In this document: one piece after another, positions 1 to 11,640 of the stretch
Position numbering within the stretch: position 1 is the first letter of the stretch
Layout: every line of letters begins with the position of its first letter
NCBI GenBank assembly: GCA_964017045.1
Contig: OZ024794.1
Location: 31,538,315 to 31,602,314 of the forward strand
Source: Omphiscola glabra
Lineage: Eukaryota > Mollusca > Gastropoda > Lymnaeidae
DNA length: 64,000 bases
Reading direction: 5' to 3'
Program-made: the position numbers and the translations under genes
The notes under the pieces: generated by a model
Database searches by the model: none
What the model was told of the DNA's origin: nothing
The model's input: only the letters and a program-made list of their open reading frames with translations

Positions 1-345
1 TGCGACATTGGACGCAATCGAAATAGTGACATAGGACATAATCATGATGTAACATGGCATCATTGTCATGCGACATAGGACATTATCGTTATGTGACATA
101 GGAAATAATCACAATGTGACTTAGGACATTATTATTATGTCACATAGGAAATAATTATAATGGGACATAGGACATTATTGTTATGTGACATAAGAAATAA
201 TCATAATGTGACATAGGACATTATTGCTATGTCAATTAGGAAATAATCATATTGGGATATAGGACCATTATTATTATGTCACATAGGAAATAGCATAATG
301 TGACATATAGGACATTGTTGTAATGTGACATATGGCAGTACTGTG
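1..345. repeat. About 30-bp repeat array (60-bp dimer), window start
   Basis: Units alternate gtgacataggaaataatcat and gacataggacattattgtta. The array continues beyond the left edge. Confidence 0.9.
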
Positions 346-508
346 GCTATGGACAACGTATAGCCCCCGAGCCGTAACGTGATCTGGGAAAAGTACACAT
401 TCTATTTACCTGGCATTCCTGAGTGTCACCGCAAGGCAGGTATCTAATGCTTAACTGTGCTCTGAGCTAATCATAGAAGAAGTAGAGCTTGGCCCAAACA
501 GTGAAAGG

Positions 509-733
509 GGAGAGAGAGAGAGAGAGAGAGAGTATAAGAGAGAGAGAGTGCGAAAGAGAGATGGAGAGAATAGAGTGGGAGAGAGAAGGAGGGAGAGAAA
601 GAGAGAGGTAGAGAGGGGGAGAGAGAGTGCGAGAGAGAGAGTGCGGGAGAGACAGGGAAAGAGGGAGGGAGAGAAATAGAGTGGTATAGAGAAGGAGGGA
701 GGGAAAGAGAGAGAGAGAGAGAAGGGGGGAATG
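509..733. repeat. (GA)n-rich simple repeat
   Basis: Runs of gagaga with interspersed g/t interruptions. Confidence 0.95.
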
Positions 734-1390
734 ATATGATATAGGACTCCCGGTTGGCCCTCATTGGGTTGATACTGGCCGATTACACAACAGGCCTACG
801 TGATCAGATGCTGCCTGCTACCTTACAGGTGTAATCAGTAGCTGTCAGGAGTAGAGGGGGGAGGGGAATCAAGAAATAACAAAAAGTGACATTTGAGTAG
901 GGATTAGTGTGTGTGGGGGGGGGGGAGCGCTTTATCGTAAAATCAAGGACACACAATGAAATAGTAAGATTGTTACGATGCTATTTTGTAGTCACGTGTC
1001 TATAATAAATACTAGAAGTGACCCGTCGGGAATGCCAGAGCGAAAATATTTAATTAAATGCATTAAGTGTGACAAATGCTAACTATTTAAAAAAAAAAAA
1101 AAATACTAGACTAACTTTGTAAAAAAAAATTAATTAAATTTAATTAAAAAATAGTAAAAAAAATAAGAAGATTAAGTCATAAGGAATCGATGCCCGTCTT
1201 AAAATCGTGACATTTGATTATTCCAAAACAAGGGTTCTCAAAATCTTCTATGTGACGGTCATTAATTGGAGCTTTCCATAATACGACAGAATATTATTAT
1301 TATTATTTCCATTTATAGATGTTTTAACGCACGTGGTCTTTCGACGCTGAGGCTTGTGGGCCGGTTCCTGCCCGCCGCACAAACTCTTCT
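734..1390. other. No gene recognised; AT-rich with A-runs
   Basis: Nothing with coding character; poly-A and poly-G tracts only. Confidence 0.6.
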
Positions 1391-1475
1391 GAGTGACCAC
1401 TGCTCTACGAACACGCATCTGAGTGACCACTGTTCTACGATCACGCCTCTGAGTGACCACTGCTCTACGAACACG
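1391..1475. repeat. 30-bp repeat, about 3 units
   Basis: The core is gagtgaccactgctctacga. Confidence 0.9.
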
Positions 1476-1921
1476 TAGAGTGCCTGTGTAAGGTCAATCA
1501 GAAACCAACTTGTATCGATTCAGAATTAGTACGGAAACACGTCGAAACGCATATACGTAACTTCCTTAACTTTTATAAATGGATATTATGTGTAGCTGTA
1601 TCGATATCCTGGGGATTTTGTGACGTGTTAGTAGTTGCTAGGGTTTGGAATGTAATGAGTGATGGAGAGTTAGATTTTCGTGAGCTGTATATTTAATAAA
1701 GAGATGTTCTGTTCTATGAATCAATGGTTTGTGGGCTAATTAATCGTAACCCCCTAGACAACGAAGCTATTGAACTGGTCATTCCCGGTTCTTAACAGTT
1801 TTGTTATGCACTTTAGTCTCAACTCGACACCCATGGTCTCTAATTTGAGGGCACCTCCCACCCCCTCGACACACACATATTTATTTAGGTTAAAATCGTG
1901 AGGAAAAGCTTTGCATGATGG

Positions 1922-3025
1922 CAGAGCGGTGATTCCCAAACTTTTAAGTTGGCCGACCTCTGGATAGGTTTTCCAGAGGTCACCAGGAACCGATGCCGTT
2001 TTTAAAAATAATTTTTTAAATCCTTTTTTTCCCCCCAATCTTAAATATGTCGTTCCTAACTATTACCATTTACCGCGAGAGGACTATATTAACTATTACC
2101 TACCGTTTACCGCGAGAGGACTCTATTAGCTATTACCATCTACTGCGAGAGGACTCTATTAACTATTACCATTTACTGCGAGAGGACTCTATTAACTATT
2201 ACCATCTACTGCGAGAGGACTCTATTAACTTTTACCATTTACCGCGAGAGGACTCTATTAACTATTACCATTTACCGCGAGAGGACTCTATTAACTTTTA
2301 CCATTTACAGCGAGAGGACTCTATTTACTATTACCATTTACCGCGAGAGGACTTTATTAACTATTACATTTACCGCGAGAGAACTCTATTAACTATTACC
2401 ATTTACCGTGAGAGGACTCTATTAACTTTTACCATTTACCGCGAGAGGACTATATTAACTATTACCATTTACCGTGAGAGGACTCTATTAACTATTACCA
2501 TTTACCGCGAGAGGACTCTGTTAACTATTACCATTTACCGCGAGAGGACTCTATTAACTATTACCATTTACAGCGAGAGGACTCTATTTACTATTACCAT
2601 CAACTGCGAGAGGACTCTATTAACTATTACCATTTACTACGAGAGGACTCTATTAACTATTACATTTACCGCGAGAGGACTCTATTAACTATTACCATTT
2701 ACCGCGAGAGGACTCTATTAACTTTTACCATTTACCGCGAGAGGACTATATTAACTATTACCATTTACCGTGAGAGGTCTCTATTAACTATTACCATTTA
2801 CCGCGAGAGGACTCTGTTAACTATTACCATTTACCGCGAGAGGACTCTATTAACTATTACCATTTACCACAGTCCGCTTTACTGTTACATGATATCAAAA
2901 GAAAAAAAAGATGATATTAATGTTGTTGAACTTTACTTAACCTTTATCCACTGACTTGTGTAATGTTGTGTGGACCCGCAATGTCAGACTCGCGGACCGG
3001 TGGCAGTCCACGTTTGGGAACACTG
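1922..3025. mobile_element. Possible hAT element containing the 33-bp minisatellite
   Basis: The left segment (gattcccaaacttttaagtt, with gaccaccaggaacc-like GC blocks) and the right segment ending cgtttgggaacactg look like the two ends of a hAT element of the CAGTG-TTCCCAAAC type. No TSD match. The interior is filled by the 33-bp array. Confidence 0.4.
2050..2870. repeat. 33-bp minisatellite, about 25 units
   Basis: The core is taccatttaccgcgagagga, followed by ctctattaacta. A few units have 1-3 bp deletions. Confidence 0.96.
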
Positions 3026-3767
3026 ATATAGAGGGCGCGGAGTGGAGTGGGGGAGGGGGAGAAACCCCCATCGTTTATTTCAAACATTTCTTTGATTTAG
3101 ATTTAACACCCTGTGATGTCAATCATACTCTGAGCGGGTCACCTTATATTTTCATTGGGTAACGTTTTATGTGAAATTCGTTCAGTTACATTATTTAAAT
3201 TAAAAAAAAAAAAAAATTCCATTGTTGCTACATGGTTCCACAGCCAACAACTAAAGGGAGGTGTTTGATTGAAACATATATTTTTTAAAAATCAATTCTC
3301 GGCCCCCCCCCCCCCCAACCAAAACCTTTTTATTTTCTTCTTCTAAACGTACCAACAAGCATCTCAAAAATTCATTATAAGAGCAAAGCAACAAAAAGAA
3401 AGATCAGTTTACCAGCCCAATGCTGTCCACTTAATCGTCAACTTTTCGTCAACTTTAAGACTTTGCGGGCCTGTGTATGCGTGTCTTGGCGTGCGTGAGA
3501 GTGTAAGTGGGTGTTTGTGAGTGTGAGAGCTGTGGAGCAATTAACTCCAGCGTTGGCTTCACTGGAGGTGAATGGGGCCGATCCGGCGCTGCAGGTGTAA
3601 TGGGATATTTAGATGGAAGGGGAAAAGGGGGGGGGGGTTGGAAATTCGAGGAGAGGTATTATGGTGGATGGGTACATCTTTTAAACGATGAAACCTTGAG
3701 GCAAGGAGTTCAGAGTAATGGCAACAAGAACAGAACACTATTAAAGGGCAAGCATAGGGGTTAAATT

Positions 3768-3945
3768 CAGCGGTTCTCAACCTGTGGGTCGTGACCCTTT
3801 TCCCGGGGTTCGCCAAAGACCATCTGAAAACACATCTGCTCTACAGTTGTGAATAAGCAAGGAACATAATTTATGGCAGTGGGGTCGCCACAACACGAGG
3901 AACTGTATTAAAGGGTCTCAGCATTAGGAAGGTTGAGAACCACTG
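3768..3945 (+). mobile_element. SPIN-like non-autonomous hAT copy 1
   Basis: It begins cagcggttctcaacctgtgg and ends gaaggttgagaaccactg. Its interior, with the tcgcc(t/a)aagaccatc block and the gaggaactgtattaaaggg block, matches the SPIN hAT family. The flanks are near-duplicates (ggttaaat). Confidence 0.88.
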
Positions 3946-4322
3946 GGTTAAATCTAGTCGTTTCATTTAATTATTTAAATATATATATATATAAGAGAAT
4001 AATCTATATATTTTTTTATAAATCTGTTTGACGTAGCGTAGTTTGACATCCGCATAGAGCGAGGGATAAATCTTCTATTTCTATTCAGGCAAAATGATGA
4101 CTTGGATATGCGTGGAAGAAAACTACCACAACAGCAACAGCTACAGCAACAAAAACAGCAACACGCTTCAACAAATAAAAAGCAATGAATAACATTAACG
4201 TTGAAAGAAACAACTCGTAAATTTGAAACTATCAGCAGTTAGTGGGCGCTGAGATCATGTATTGTCACATACAACAAAAATATATACACCCCCACACACA
4301 TATAAATAAATAAATATATATA

Positions 4323-4490
4323 TAGTGGCGTTGCTAGGGTTAGTGCCACCAGTGGGGGCCAAGATTTTCACCCCCCCCTTTTTCTACCAACGAAACAAAC
4401 CGAACACATTGAGATGTTAGCCGAAAAAAACCGCCACCCGTATAGAGAAATAAACGGTACCACCAGGGGCCCGTTCTTCCTACGCCACTG
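4323..4490. mobile_element. Degraded hAT MITE whose right end seeds a minisatellite
   Basis: The left end is tagtggcgttgctagggtta; the right end is ttcctacgccactg. The array that follows repeats this right end with its flank. Confidence 0.6.
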
Positions 4491-4760
4491 CTCAAAGTAT
4501 AGCGCGCAAACACATGTGATCAGTCTACGCAAACTGCTAAAAATATAGCGCACAAACACTTCTGACCAGTCTACGCCACTGCTCAAAGTATAGCACACAA
4601 ACACATCTGAACAGTCTACGCCACTGCTCAAAGTATAGCACACAAACACACCTGACCAGTATACGCCACTGCTCAAAGTATAGCACACAAACACATCTGA
4701 CCAGCCTACGCCACTGCTGAAAATATACCACACAAGATCACCTGACCAGCCTTTTATACA
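4480..4760. repeat. 45-bp minisatellite, 6 units, unit includes a MITE terminus
   Basis: The core is tacgccactgctcaaagtat, followed by agcacacaaacacatctgacc. The first ten bases are the end of the MITE at 4323-4490. Confidence 0.93.
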
Positions 4761-4859
4761 GGTGTGTTATCGATCTCAATACCGCCAATTAAATGTCGCG
4801 CCAAAATGCGCACAATTAAAGCACTCTGAGAAATCGTTGAATATTAAGCTGACAACAGC

Positions 4860-5200
4860 CATTTGGCTCTGTCGCACTTTAGAAGTCTATGTTTCATTAG
4901 TACAGCCAGCACCCGACTCGCTCTGTCACACTTGGCCTGTTGGTGTTTCAATATAACTGCAGAAATCCATTTGGCTCTGTCACGCGTGATATGCCATCGT
5001 TTCGTAAGTACACATGTTGGTTCTGTCCCGTGTGATATGCCATTGCTTATTTCGGAAGTACACATGTTGGTTCTGTCCCGTGTGATATGCCATTGCTTAT
5101 TTCGTAAGTACACATGTTGGTTCTGTCGCGCGTGATATGGTCAGTGTTTCGTAGGTACAGCTGTTTGGTTCTGTCACGCTCGGTACGACAGCGTTTCAAA
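4860..5200. repeat. About 50-57-bp minisatellite, about 6 units
   Basis: The core is cacatgttggttctgtcccg, followed by tgtgatatgcca. The left units are degenerate. Confidence 0.88.
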
Positions 5201-5320
5201 AGTACACAACTTCTGCCATTTGCAACGACGACAACGGCTTAGAAATATCCACACAACTCGTTATCAAAGAACAAATAATGTTGTGTCCTATAACAATAAC
5301 GAAGAATCAAGGCGCGCATT

Positions 5321-5675
5321 CAGAGGCGGATCTTGGAGAAAATGACGGGGACGGGGGTTACGCCGTTATATGATACAAGATGGAAATGGTTCTACAGGCG
5401 GATCTAACAACAGACGATGTGGGTCTCAATTACAGACGATGTGGGTCTAGCTTACAGACGATGTGGGTCCAACAACAGACATGTGGGACCAACAAAAGAC
5501 AATGTGGGTCCAACAATAGACAATGTGGACCCAACAACAGACGACGTGGGTCCAACAACAGACGATGTGGGTCCAACAACAGACGATGTGGGTCCAACAA
5601 CAGACACCATGTAAGAAAAAAAGAGTTCCGCCCGGGGCGAAATGCCCCCCCCCGCGCCCTCTTCCTACGCCACTG
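5321..5675. mobile_element. Possible MITE containing the 21-bp minisatellite
   Basis: The left end cagaggcggatcttggag and right end cttcctacgccactg are imperfect inverted repeats. The 21-bp array lies inside. No TSD match. Confidence 0.45.
5399..5608. repeat. 21-bp minisatellite, about 10 units
   Basis: The core is ccaacaacagacgatgtggg. Confidence 0.93.
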
Positions 5676-5954
5676 CATACAACGTATAAAAGATATGAGC
5701 TCTTTGAAGTCCTACTACGTATAAGAGATACGACCTCTTTCTGCTTCTAATATCTATCGAGTAGGACACTCAATGCTGGTGTCTATAACAGATATATAAA
5801 TGGCATTGTTAAATGACATTTGATACATACTGGCAAGCGTATAGTTTTAGCAGGATCTGAATGTGCAATCATGCAGAGCAATCTGTAGCCGCGAAGCTGT
5901 CTACAATTTAGCTGTCCTTACAAAATACAGGCGTACAGAGGACACGACCAGCAC

Positions 5955-6195
5955 GGAAACAGCGCCCTAAAATGAGGGCACTTTTATAACGATAACTGAT
6001 TGTAATACGGGCACCGGTTACAACTGATATTAATAAGGGCACCGGTTAATAGCGATAGCTGATAGTAATAAGGGCACAAGTTATAACTTATTATAATAAG
6101 GGCACCGGTTATGGCGATAACTAATTGTAATAAGGGCACCGGTTATATCGATAACTAATAGCAAAAAGGACACAGGTTAATATGATAACCGATTG
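5955..6195. repeat. About 32-bp minisatellite, 7 units
   Basis: The core is taataagggcaccggttata. Confidence 0.9.
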
Positions 6196-6264
6196 ATTAA
6201 ACACGCTGTAGTCTGGGAGTCTGACTTGGACTCCCCCTCCATATTGCTTTATAATAATTTCGAT

Positions 6265-6362
6265 CCATCAATCCATCCATCCGTTCATCCATCTATCCAT
6301 ACATCCATCCATCCATCAATCATCCATCAATTCGTCCATCCATCCATCCATCCATCCATCCC
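6265..6362. repeat. (ATCC)n microsatellite, tail of the LINE at 6365
   Basis: Repeated atccatcc with a few interruptions. Confidence 0.93.
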
Positions 6363-6364
6363 TG

Positions 6365-6600
6365 TGGCAGTACAGACCAAGTAGGACTTTGGCCTGCATG
6401 CCTCACCCAATCCTTCCACTCAGACCTATCTGATGCTTTTCTTTTACATGCTTGGATTCCCAGCTGCTGTAGATCCATCTTCACATCTTCCAACCATCTA
6501 CGCCTAGGTCTGCTTTTGATCCGTTTTCCTCTGGGGTTTTGGTGGTGCACCCTCTTTCTTTCTTCTGTCATTCTGCATTCTTTCTATACTATCCTTGTCG
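6365..6600 (-). mobile_element. LINE C-terminal/3'-end fragment with (GGAT)n tail
   Basis: The minus strand encodes a basic Arg-Gly-Lys-Arg segment and Arg-Arg-Arg-Trp-Leu-Glu-Asp-Val-Lys...Leu-Gln-Gln-Leu-Gly, then Ser-Asp-Arg-Ser-Glu-Trp, a typical LINE RT C-terminus. It runs directly into the (ATCC)n microsatellite at 6265-6362, which acts as its 3' tail. Confidence 0.75.
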
Positions 6601-6918
6601 GAAATAATATCGTTAATCTTGTTTTGTGGGGTTTTGTTACCAGTTAAAACTGATATTTACAGTTTTGGGGGGCGATGCCACGGGTCAAATTACTGCTGAC
6701 AATTATGTTCTGATTCATGTATACAACTGATATTTTCATAAAAAAGATAGATTCCGGGGCAAAGAATTGATATTAACCTTACTGATATAGATCTCAGGGA
6801 TCAACCTGATATTTTCTTTTATGGGAAGTATTAAGACATTATCCTGGAACCTGTGACACACGACGAACAATAAAACGAACGTATCTGATTTCAATCCTTA
6901 AAGGGTGACCGTCAAAAG

Positions 6919-7112
6919 CAGTGGTTCCCAACCTTCTTAATGCCGCTACCCTTTAATTTACAGTTCCTCATGTTGTGATGACCCCCAGCCAAAAAATTAT
7001 TTTCGTTTCAGCTTCGTAAATATGCGTTTTCCGATGGTCTTAGGCGACCGCACTTTTTTTAGGGTCGGTCGACCCTCCAAAGGGGTCGTAACCCACAAGT
7101 TGAGAACCGCTG
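6919..7112 (-). mobile_element. SPIN-like hAT copy 2
   Basis: Reverse-oriented copy with ends cagtggttcccaacc and gttgagaaccgctg. The cgatggtcttaggcgacc block is intact. No clear TSD, so it is older or degraded. Confidence 0.85.
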
Positions 7113-7284
7113 GTGAGGAGCATATTTCAGTTAGCCCCTTCCCAGCCCCCCCCCCATCACCTTTTTTTTTACAACGACCAAAATTGGCCGTCTTCACTAC
7201 TTGGAATTAACGTGAGGATCGTTTCCTGCAATTACAAATATATAAATCTAGAATTACATGCCCTTGGACTTCTGTAAGCTTATA

Positions 7285-7797
7285 TAACGTGTGTGCTAAC
7301 ATAATGACCCTGCAGTATAACGTCTGTACTACCATAGTTACCCTGCAATATAACGTCTGTACTACCATAATGACCCTGCAGTTTAACGTCTGTACTACCA
7401 TAGTGACCCTGCAGTTTAACGTCTGTACTACCATAATGACCCTGCAGTATAACGTCTGTACTACCATAGTGACCCTGCAGTATAACGTCTGTACTACCAT
7501 AGTGACCCTGCAGTATAACGTCTGTACTACCACAGTGACCCTGCAGTTTAACGTCTGCATTAACATAATGACCCTGCAGTATAACGTCTGTACTACCATA
7601 GTGACCCTGCAGTTTAACGTCTGTACTACCATAATGACCCTGCAGTACAACGTCTGTACTACCATAATGACCCTGCAGTATAACGGTTGTATTACCATAA
7701 TGACCCTGCAGTATAACGGTTGTACTACCATAATGACCCTGCAGTATAATGTCTGTACTCCCATAATTACCCTACAGTATAATGTCTGTACCACAAT
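7285..7797. repeat. 33-bp minisatellite, about 15 units
   Basis: The core is gaccctgcagtataacgtct, followed by gtactaccatagt. Very regular. Confidence 0.96.
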
Positions 7798-7852
7798 ATA
7801 CGTTTAATGTAGCATACTACTAATCCAGTACGTAGCTACTCCACCCTTGTCA

Positions 7853-8010
7853 GGGGCGTCGCTTGAGTGTTTGGCGTCCGGAACAAGATTCATTTTAAAG
7901 GGTCCGCCCCTTCGTTTTTCAACTCTCACCCTAATATTTTCATCAATAAAATAATATCAAAGCCCATTTAAATTAGTCTGGCACCCAGGGTCATCTATCC
8001 CCCTATGCCA
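7853..8010. mobile_element. MITE fragment related to 50,560-50,718
   Basis: Shared blocks are acaagattcattt, attttcatc and tagtctggc(a/g)cccag/ggg...catatgccaccc-like ends. It adjoins the 3' tail of the LINE. Confidence 0.5.
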
Positions 8011-8014
8011 CCCT

Positions 8015-8820
8015 TCATCATCATCCTCATCATCATCATCATCATCAGGTCCCGTATTCCTTCGACCGTTGGGGCGCCACAGATGACATGTACACTATTC
8101 TTCTCAATTCCTCTCGGTCTTCTGCCCTACGCATAGCATCGCCTAATTGTAATCCCGTCCATTCTTTGATATTCTCTTCCCATCTTTATCTTTGTCTTCC
8201 TCTTCGTTTCCCTCCTCTAGTTGTGCCCTGCAAGATCTCTTTGGCGAGCCCTTGTTTTCTGGTCACGTGGCCATACCACTCAAGTTTGCGCTTTTTAACA
8301 CACGTCGGGGGGTCATCGTATTGCCCAATTGCTTGACGAATACTTTCTTTTATTTGCTCATTGGTGACGTGGTCTCTATAGCAGGTGCCAAGAATGCCTC
8401 TGTAACATCTCATCTCCATCGCCTTTATTTTCCTTTCAAGTTCTGCTGTTAATGTCCAGGACTCACAGGCATATAAGAAAATGGAGAGGATTAATGAGCG
8501 CATCAGCCTGATTTTGGTGCTGGGGGCTATATTTTTGTCGTTCCATATTTTCTTGAGCTTCTTTAGTGCTGTCGTGGTCTGCGCAATCCTGGCCATCAAT
8601 TCGGGCTTGGAGCCTTGTTCCGAAACTATCGCTCCGATGTACTTGAAGCTGCCAACTGTCTCTAATCTTTCCTCCCCGTCCTTAATTTCAGTGGTGATGC
8701 CAGTGGTGCTATTTGTCATCATTTTTGTCTTTTCTGCACTGATTTGAATGCCAAAGGACGATGAAGTCTTGTCGAGACGCTTTACCAGGTTGGCTAGCTC
8801 TTCCTCGCTTCAAGCCAGTC
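8015..8820 (-). pseudogene. LINE C-terminal region and 3' end
   Basis: This continues the RT after the MITE insertion. It includes Ser-Phe-Lys-Tyr-Ile-Gly-Ala-Ile-Val, Tyr-Ala-Cys-Glu-Ser-Trp-Thr-Leu, and Trp-Tyr-Gly-His-Val-Thr-Arg followed by a basic Gly-Lys-Arg-Arg-Gly-Arg segment. The final part (8015-8240) is shared with the fragment at 26,762-26,965, showing both belong to one family. Confidence 0.88.
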
Positions 8821-8828
8821 CGTCTATG

Positions 8829-8980
8829 CAGAGGCGTAACTGGGTTTTTGGGGCCCTTGGCTAATTTATTTTTTAAATAATAAAAAATTAAAAATTAGAG
8901 ATTTAGCGGCGCCCTTTTGAACAGGCGCAGGCCGGCGCCCTTGGCAACTGCCTCAATGCCTAGCCGTTGTTACGCCTCTG
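8829..8980. mobile_element. hAT MITE inserted in the LINE RT, TSD cgtctatg
   Basis: It is a 152-bp element with ends cagaggcgtaac and gttacgcctctg, flanked by cgtctatg at 8821-8828 and 8981-8988. It lies three codons after the catalytic box of the LINE. Confidence 0.93.
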
Positions 8981-8988
8981 CGTCTATG

Positions 8989-10389
8989 TTATCCGCAAAA
9001 CGTAGGTCGGTGATTGTTCTGTCACCAATGCTGACTGTCCCTACATGCGTTTCTAGTGCATCTGACATAATTCTCTCTAAGAAGATGTTGAACAGGATGG
9101 GGGAGAGCAAGCAGCCTTGTCGTACTCCAACCGTGGTCTTGAACCATTCTCCGATGTTATTGTTGAAGAAGACTGCACTGGTGGCCTTATCATAGAGGCT
9201 TCTTATCATTCTGGTTAAGTTTGTGTTGATGTTGTAGTGCCTCATGGTGACCCATAAAGCAGTATGCCAAACCCTGTCGAATGCCTTCTTGAAATCTACA
9301 AAGACGGGGTATAGGTTTTGTTGGTGTTGAGCATATTTCTCGCGTAGTATCCGGAGGTTTAGGATCTGCTCAGTAGTGCCACGGCCTTGCCTAAAGCCCG
9401 CCTGTTCTTCAGCAATGATTCTGTCGGCATATAGTCTTAGTCGGTTCAGTATGACCTTAAGCATGACCTTCCTTGGGTGGCTTATTAGGCTAATGGTGCG
9501 ATAGTTTTGGCATAGCTGTATAGGTTACCTTTCTTGGGTAGGGTGATGATGAGAGATTGTGTCCATGATTTGGGCCATTCCTCTGTCAGCCATATTTTGT
9601 TACAAATATTGGTTAGGGCATTTATCATTGTTTCTCCTCCCTGTTTCATTAACTCAGCAGGGATATTATCTACTCCTGCGGCCTTTCCTATTTGGAGTGC
9701 TTGGACTGCTGCTTCTACTTCTGCGCGGAGAATAGGGAAGCTTTCATTGTCCGTTGCTGGGGGAACATTAAGGATCTCTGGGTCTATTTTTATATTTTCA
9801 TTATACAGCTCTGAGCAGTATTCAGTCCATCTTTTCAGGATATCATTTTCCTCGGTCAAACATTTGCCATTTTATCTTGTATGGTAGTACTACGCCCTTG
9901 TTTTGCAGTGGTTAGTTCTTTCACCAACTGGTATGCCTTTTTGCTATTGTTTTTCTTCAAGCAATTTTCAATGTCGTAGCATTGCTCTTCAATCCAGTTC
10001 TTCTTTGCCCTTCTCATACCCTTTTTGATGGTTTGGTTAATTTTTCTATATTTAATTTCCCCCTCTGTATCCACCATTTTTGTTTTCTTTAACTGCCTCC
10101 GTTTGTCACACAGATCGAGGATGTCAGCTGTCACCCATGGTGTTTGACTTGGTCGATGTTTACCAAGGATGTCATGGGCTGTGTCCGTCACAGCTGTGTT
10201 GAAGTTATCAATCATTGTGTCCATGTCTGAACAGTCGGCATCTATAATGTTAAGTGATGCAAATTTTCCTCCTATCATTGATTGGAAGGCATCTGCTATT
10301 TTAGGATCCTTCAGTTTTTCAAGATTGAATTTGATTCTGGTATATCCTTGTTTATGTATCCTCTTTAAGTGCAGCCTAAAGGTCATCAT
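8989..10389 (-). pseudogene. LINE linker and reverse transcriptase core
   Basis: Three frames must be combined. 10389-9856 is the linker, rich in Lys/Asp. 9859-9485 holds Gly-Lys-Ala-Ala-Gly-Val-Asp-Asn-Ile-Pro (RT motif 1). 9525-8989 holds Gly-Phe-Arg-Gln-Gly-Arg-Gly-Thr, Phe-Val-Asp-Phe-Lys-Lys-Ala-Phe-Asp (catalytic Asp), Gly-Val-Arg-Gln-Gly-Cys-Leu-Leu-Ser-Pro and Phe-Ala-Asp-Asn. The last is the catalytic Asp-Asp box with its second Asp changed to Asn. Confidence 0.9.
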
Positions 10390-10391
10390 GA

Positions 10392-11125
10392 CTAGATCGT
10401 GGTCACTTCAATGTCAGCTCCTGGGAAGCTGCGAGTCTTTGCAATGTTTATACTAGACCGGAAACGTGTTTGAAACATGATATAATCAATCTGATTGTGA
10501 TGTTTCCCATTGGGGCTATGCCATGTGGTTTTCCTGGATATTTTATGTGCACCCAATGTGTTGGCCAGTATGAGTTCGTTGAAGCTGGTGAATTCCAAGA
10601 GACTCAGGCCTCTCTCGTTTGAAGTTGCGTTACAGTGGCGTCCACATGTTCCTTTCCAGTTTGCATAGGCATCTTCTCCTACTTTGGCACTCCAATCACC
10701 TTGAACGACAAGAATGTCTTTCTTGGAGGTTTGGTTTAGCACATCTCGGAGTTGATGGTAGAAGTCATCCACTTCTGCGTCATTATAATCTGAAGTTGGT
10801 GCATACGCTTGTACGATGGTGATGTTGAACGGTGTTGCCCTTAAACGGAGAGTGATGAGCCGGCTCGAAACTGGTCGACAGCTCATAATACTGTTCTTAA
10901 TGTTTTTATGGACAAGGAAGCCAACTCCGTGTTCGTGTGTGTCCTCCCGTCCACTAAAATATAGTCTGTGGCCTTCTTGGGTCGATGTTTCTTCAAAGTT
11001 TTTCCATCTCATTTCGCACAGACCTAGGATGTCCCATCTGTATCTGTTCATTTCATGCACTAATTCCTTCACCTTGCCTGTTTCTCTCAACGATCACACG
11101 TTCCAGGTGCCTAGTGTAATGTTAT
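10392..11125 (-). pseudogene. LINE endonuclease (EEP) domain
   Basis: It begins Thr-Leu-Gly-Thr-Trp-Asn-Val, then a TGA, then an open stretch of 232 codons. Visible motifs are Asp-Ile-Leu-Gly-Leu-Cys-Glu (catalytic Glu), Tyr-Ala-Pro-Thr-Ser, Gly-Asp-Trp-Ser-Ala-Lys-Val-Gly (normally Asn where Ser stands) and Asn-Gln-Ile-Asp-Tyr-Ile. A one-base deletion near 10,404 shifts it out of frame just before the final Ser-Asp-His motif, which is readable in the next frame. Confidence 0.88.
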
Positions 11126-11127
11126 TA

Positions 11128-11640
11128 CACCTATACCTCACTACACGGTCGCTCTTTATCGGTTTACGGCCCACGATGTTTCATTATACGGCCAATAGAT
11201 ACCCTCTCTTTAGTTTCAGCTTCTCCCCTTAGGCGGCTCTGCTTTAGTAGTCTGCCTTATTTCCTGTGCTATCCCACATCATTCAGATCCTGTGACTCAG
11301 TAAGTCAACGTGTTTGTTTCTGTTTTGTTTGTTTGGATTAATTGGTGAATTTTATTTTATGTATAAATATGTGCATATGATTTCTTTGTTTTTTAATTTA
11401 TATGTTTATTTTTTAAAATTTCTGTTTACTATTACAATGTTTTGTACTTTTATTTTTATAGGAAATGAAAAGAATAAAATGATTTATGAACTAACGACTA
11501 TATTATTTTATACAAAAATTGGAACAGATCCAATTAAATTTGTATGGGTTTATATCAAAATTATTGATTCATTATACGGCTTTTCGCTTTACGGCCAACT
11601 TTTCCGGAACGTAACTAGGCCGTAAAGCGAGGTATGGGTG
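11128..11640. mobile_element. Possible TIR element adjoining the LINE 5' end
   Basis: The left end tacacctatacctcac and right end gcgaggtatgggtgta are approximate inverted repeats. Both ends also carry ttacggcc / tatacggcc blocks. It is AT-rich inside with no recognised gene. The superfamily is uncertain (perhaps pogo-like). Confidence 0.4.

Larger units (their letters stand above)
8013..11125 (-). mobile_element. RTE/BovB-like LINE, nearly complete but broken
   Basis: The minus strand shows, in order, an apurinic endonuclease (11,125-10,400), a linker, a reverse transcriptase (9860-8980), a C-terminal tail and a (GAT)n-type 3' tail at 8013-8047. The order and motifs (Gly-Asp-Trp-x-Ala-Lys-Val-Gly and Asn-Gln-Ile-Asp-Tyr-Ile) resemble RTE/BovB-type LINEs, the group from which craniofacial development protein 2-like annotations derive. 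At least three frameshifts (near 10,404, 9,860 and 9,525), a TGA near 8812, an early TGA near 11,095 and a MITE insertion make it non-functional. The 5' end abuts a TIR element at 11,128. Confidence 0.9.
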
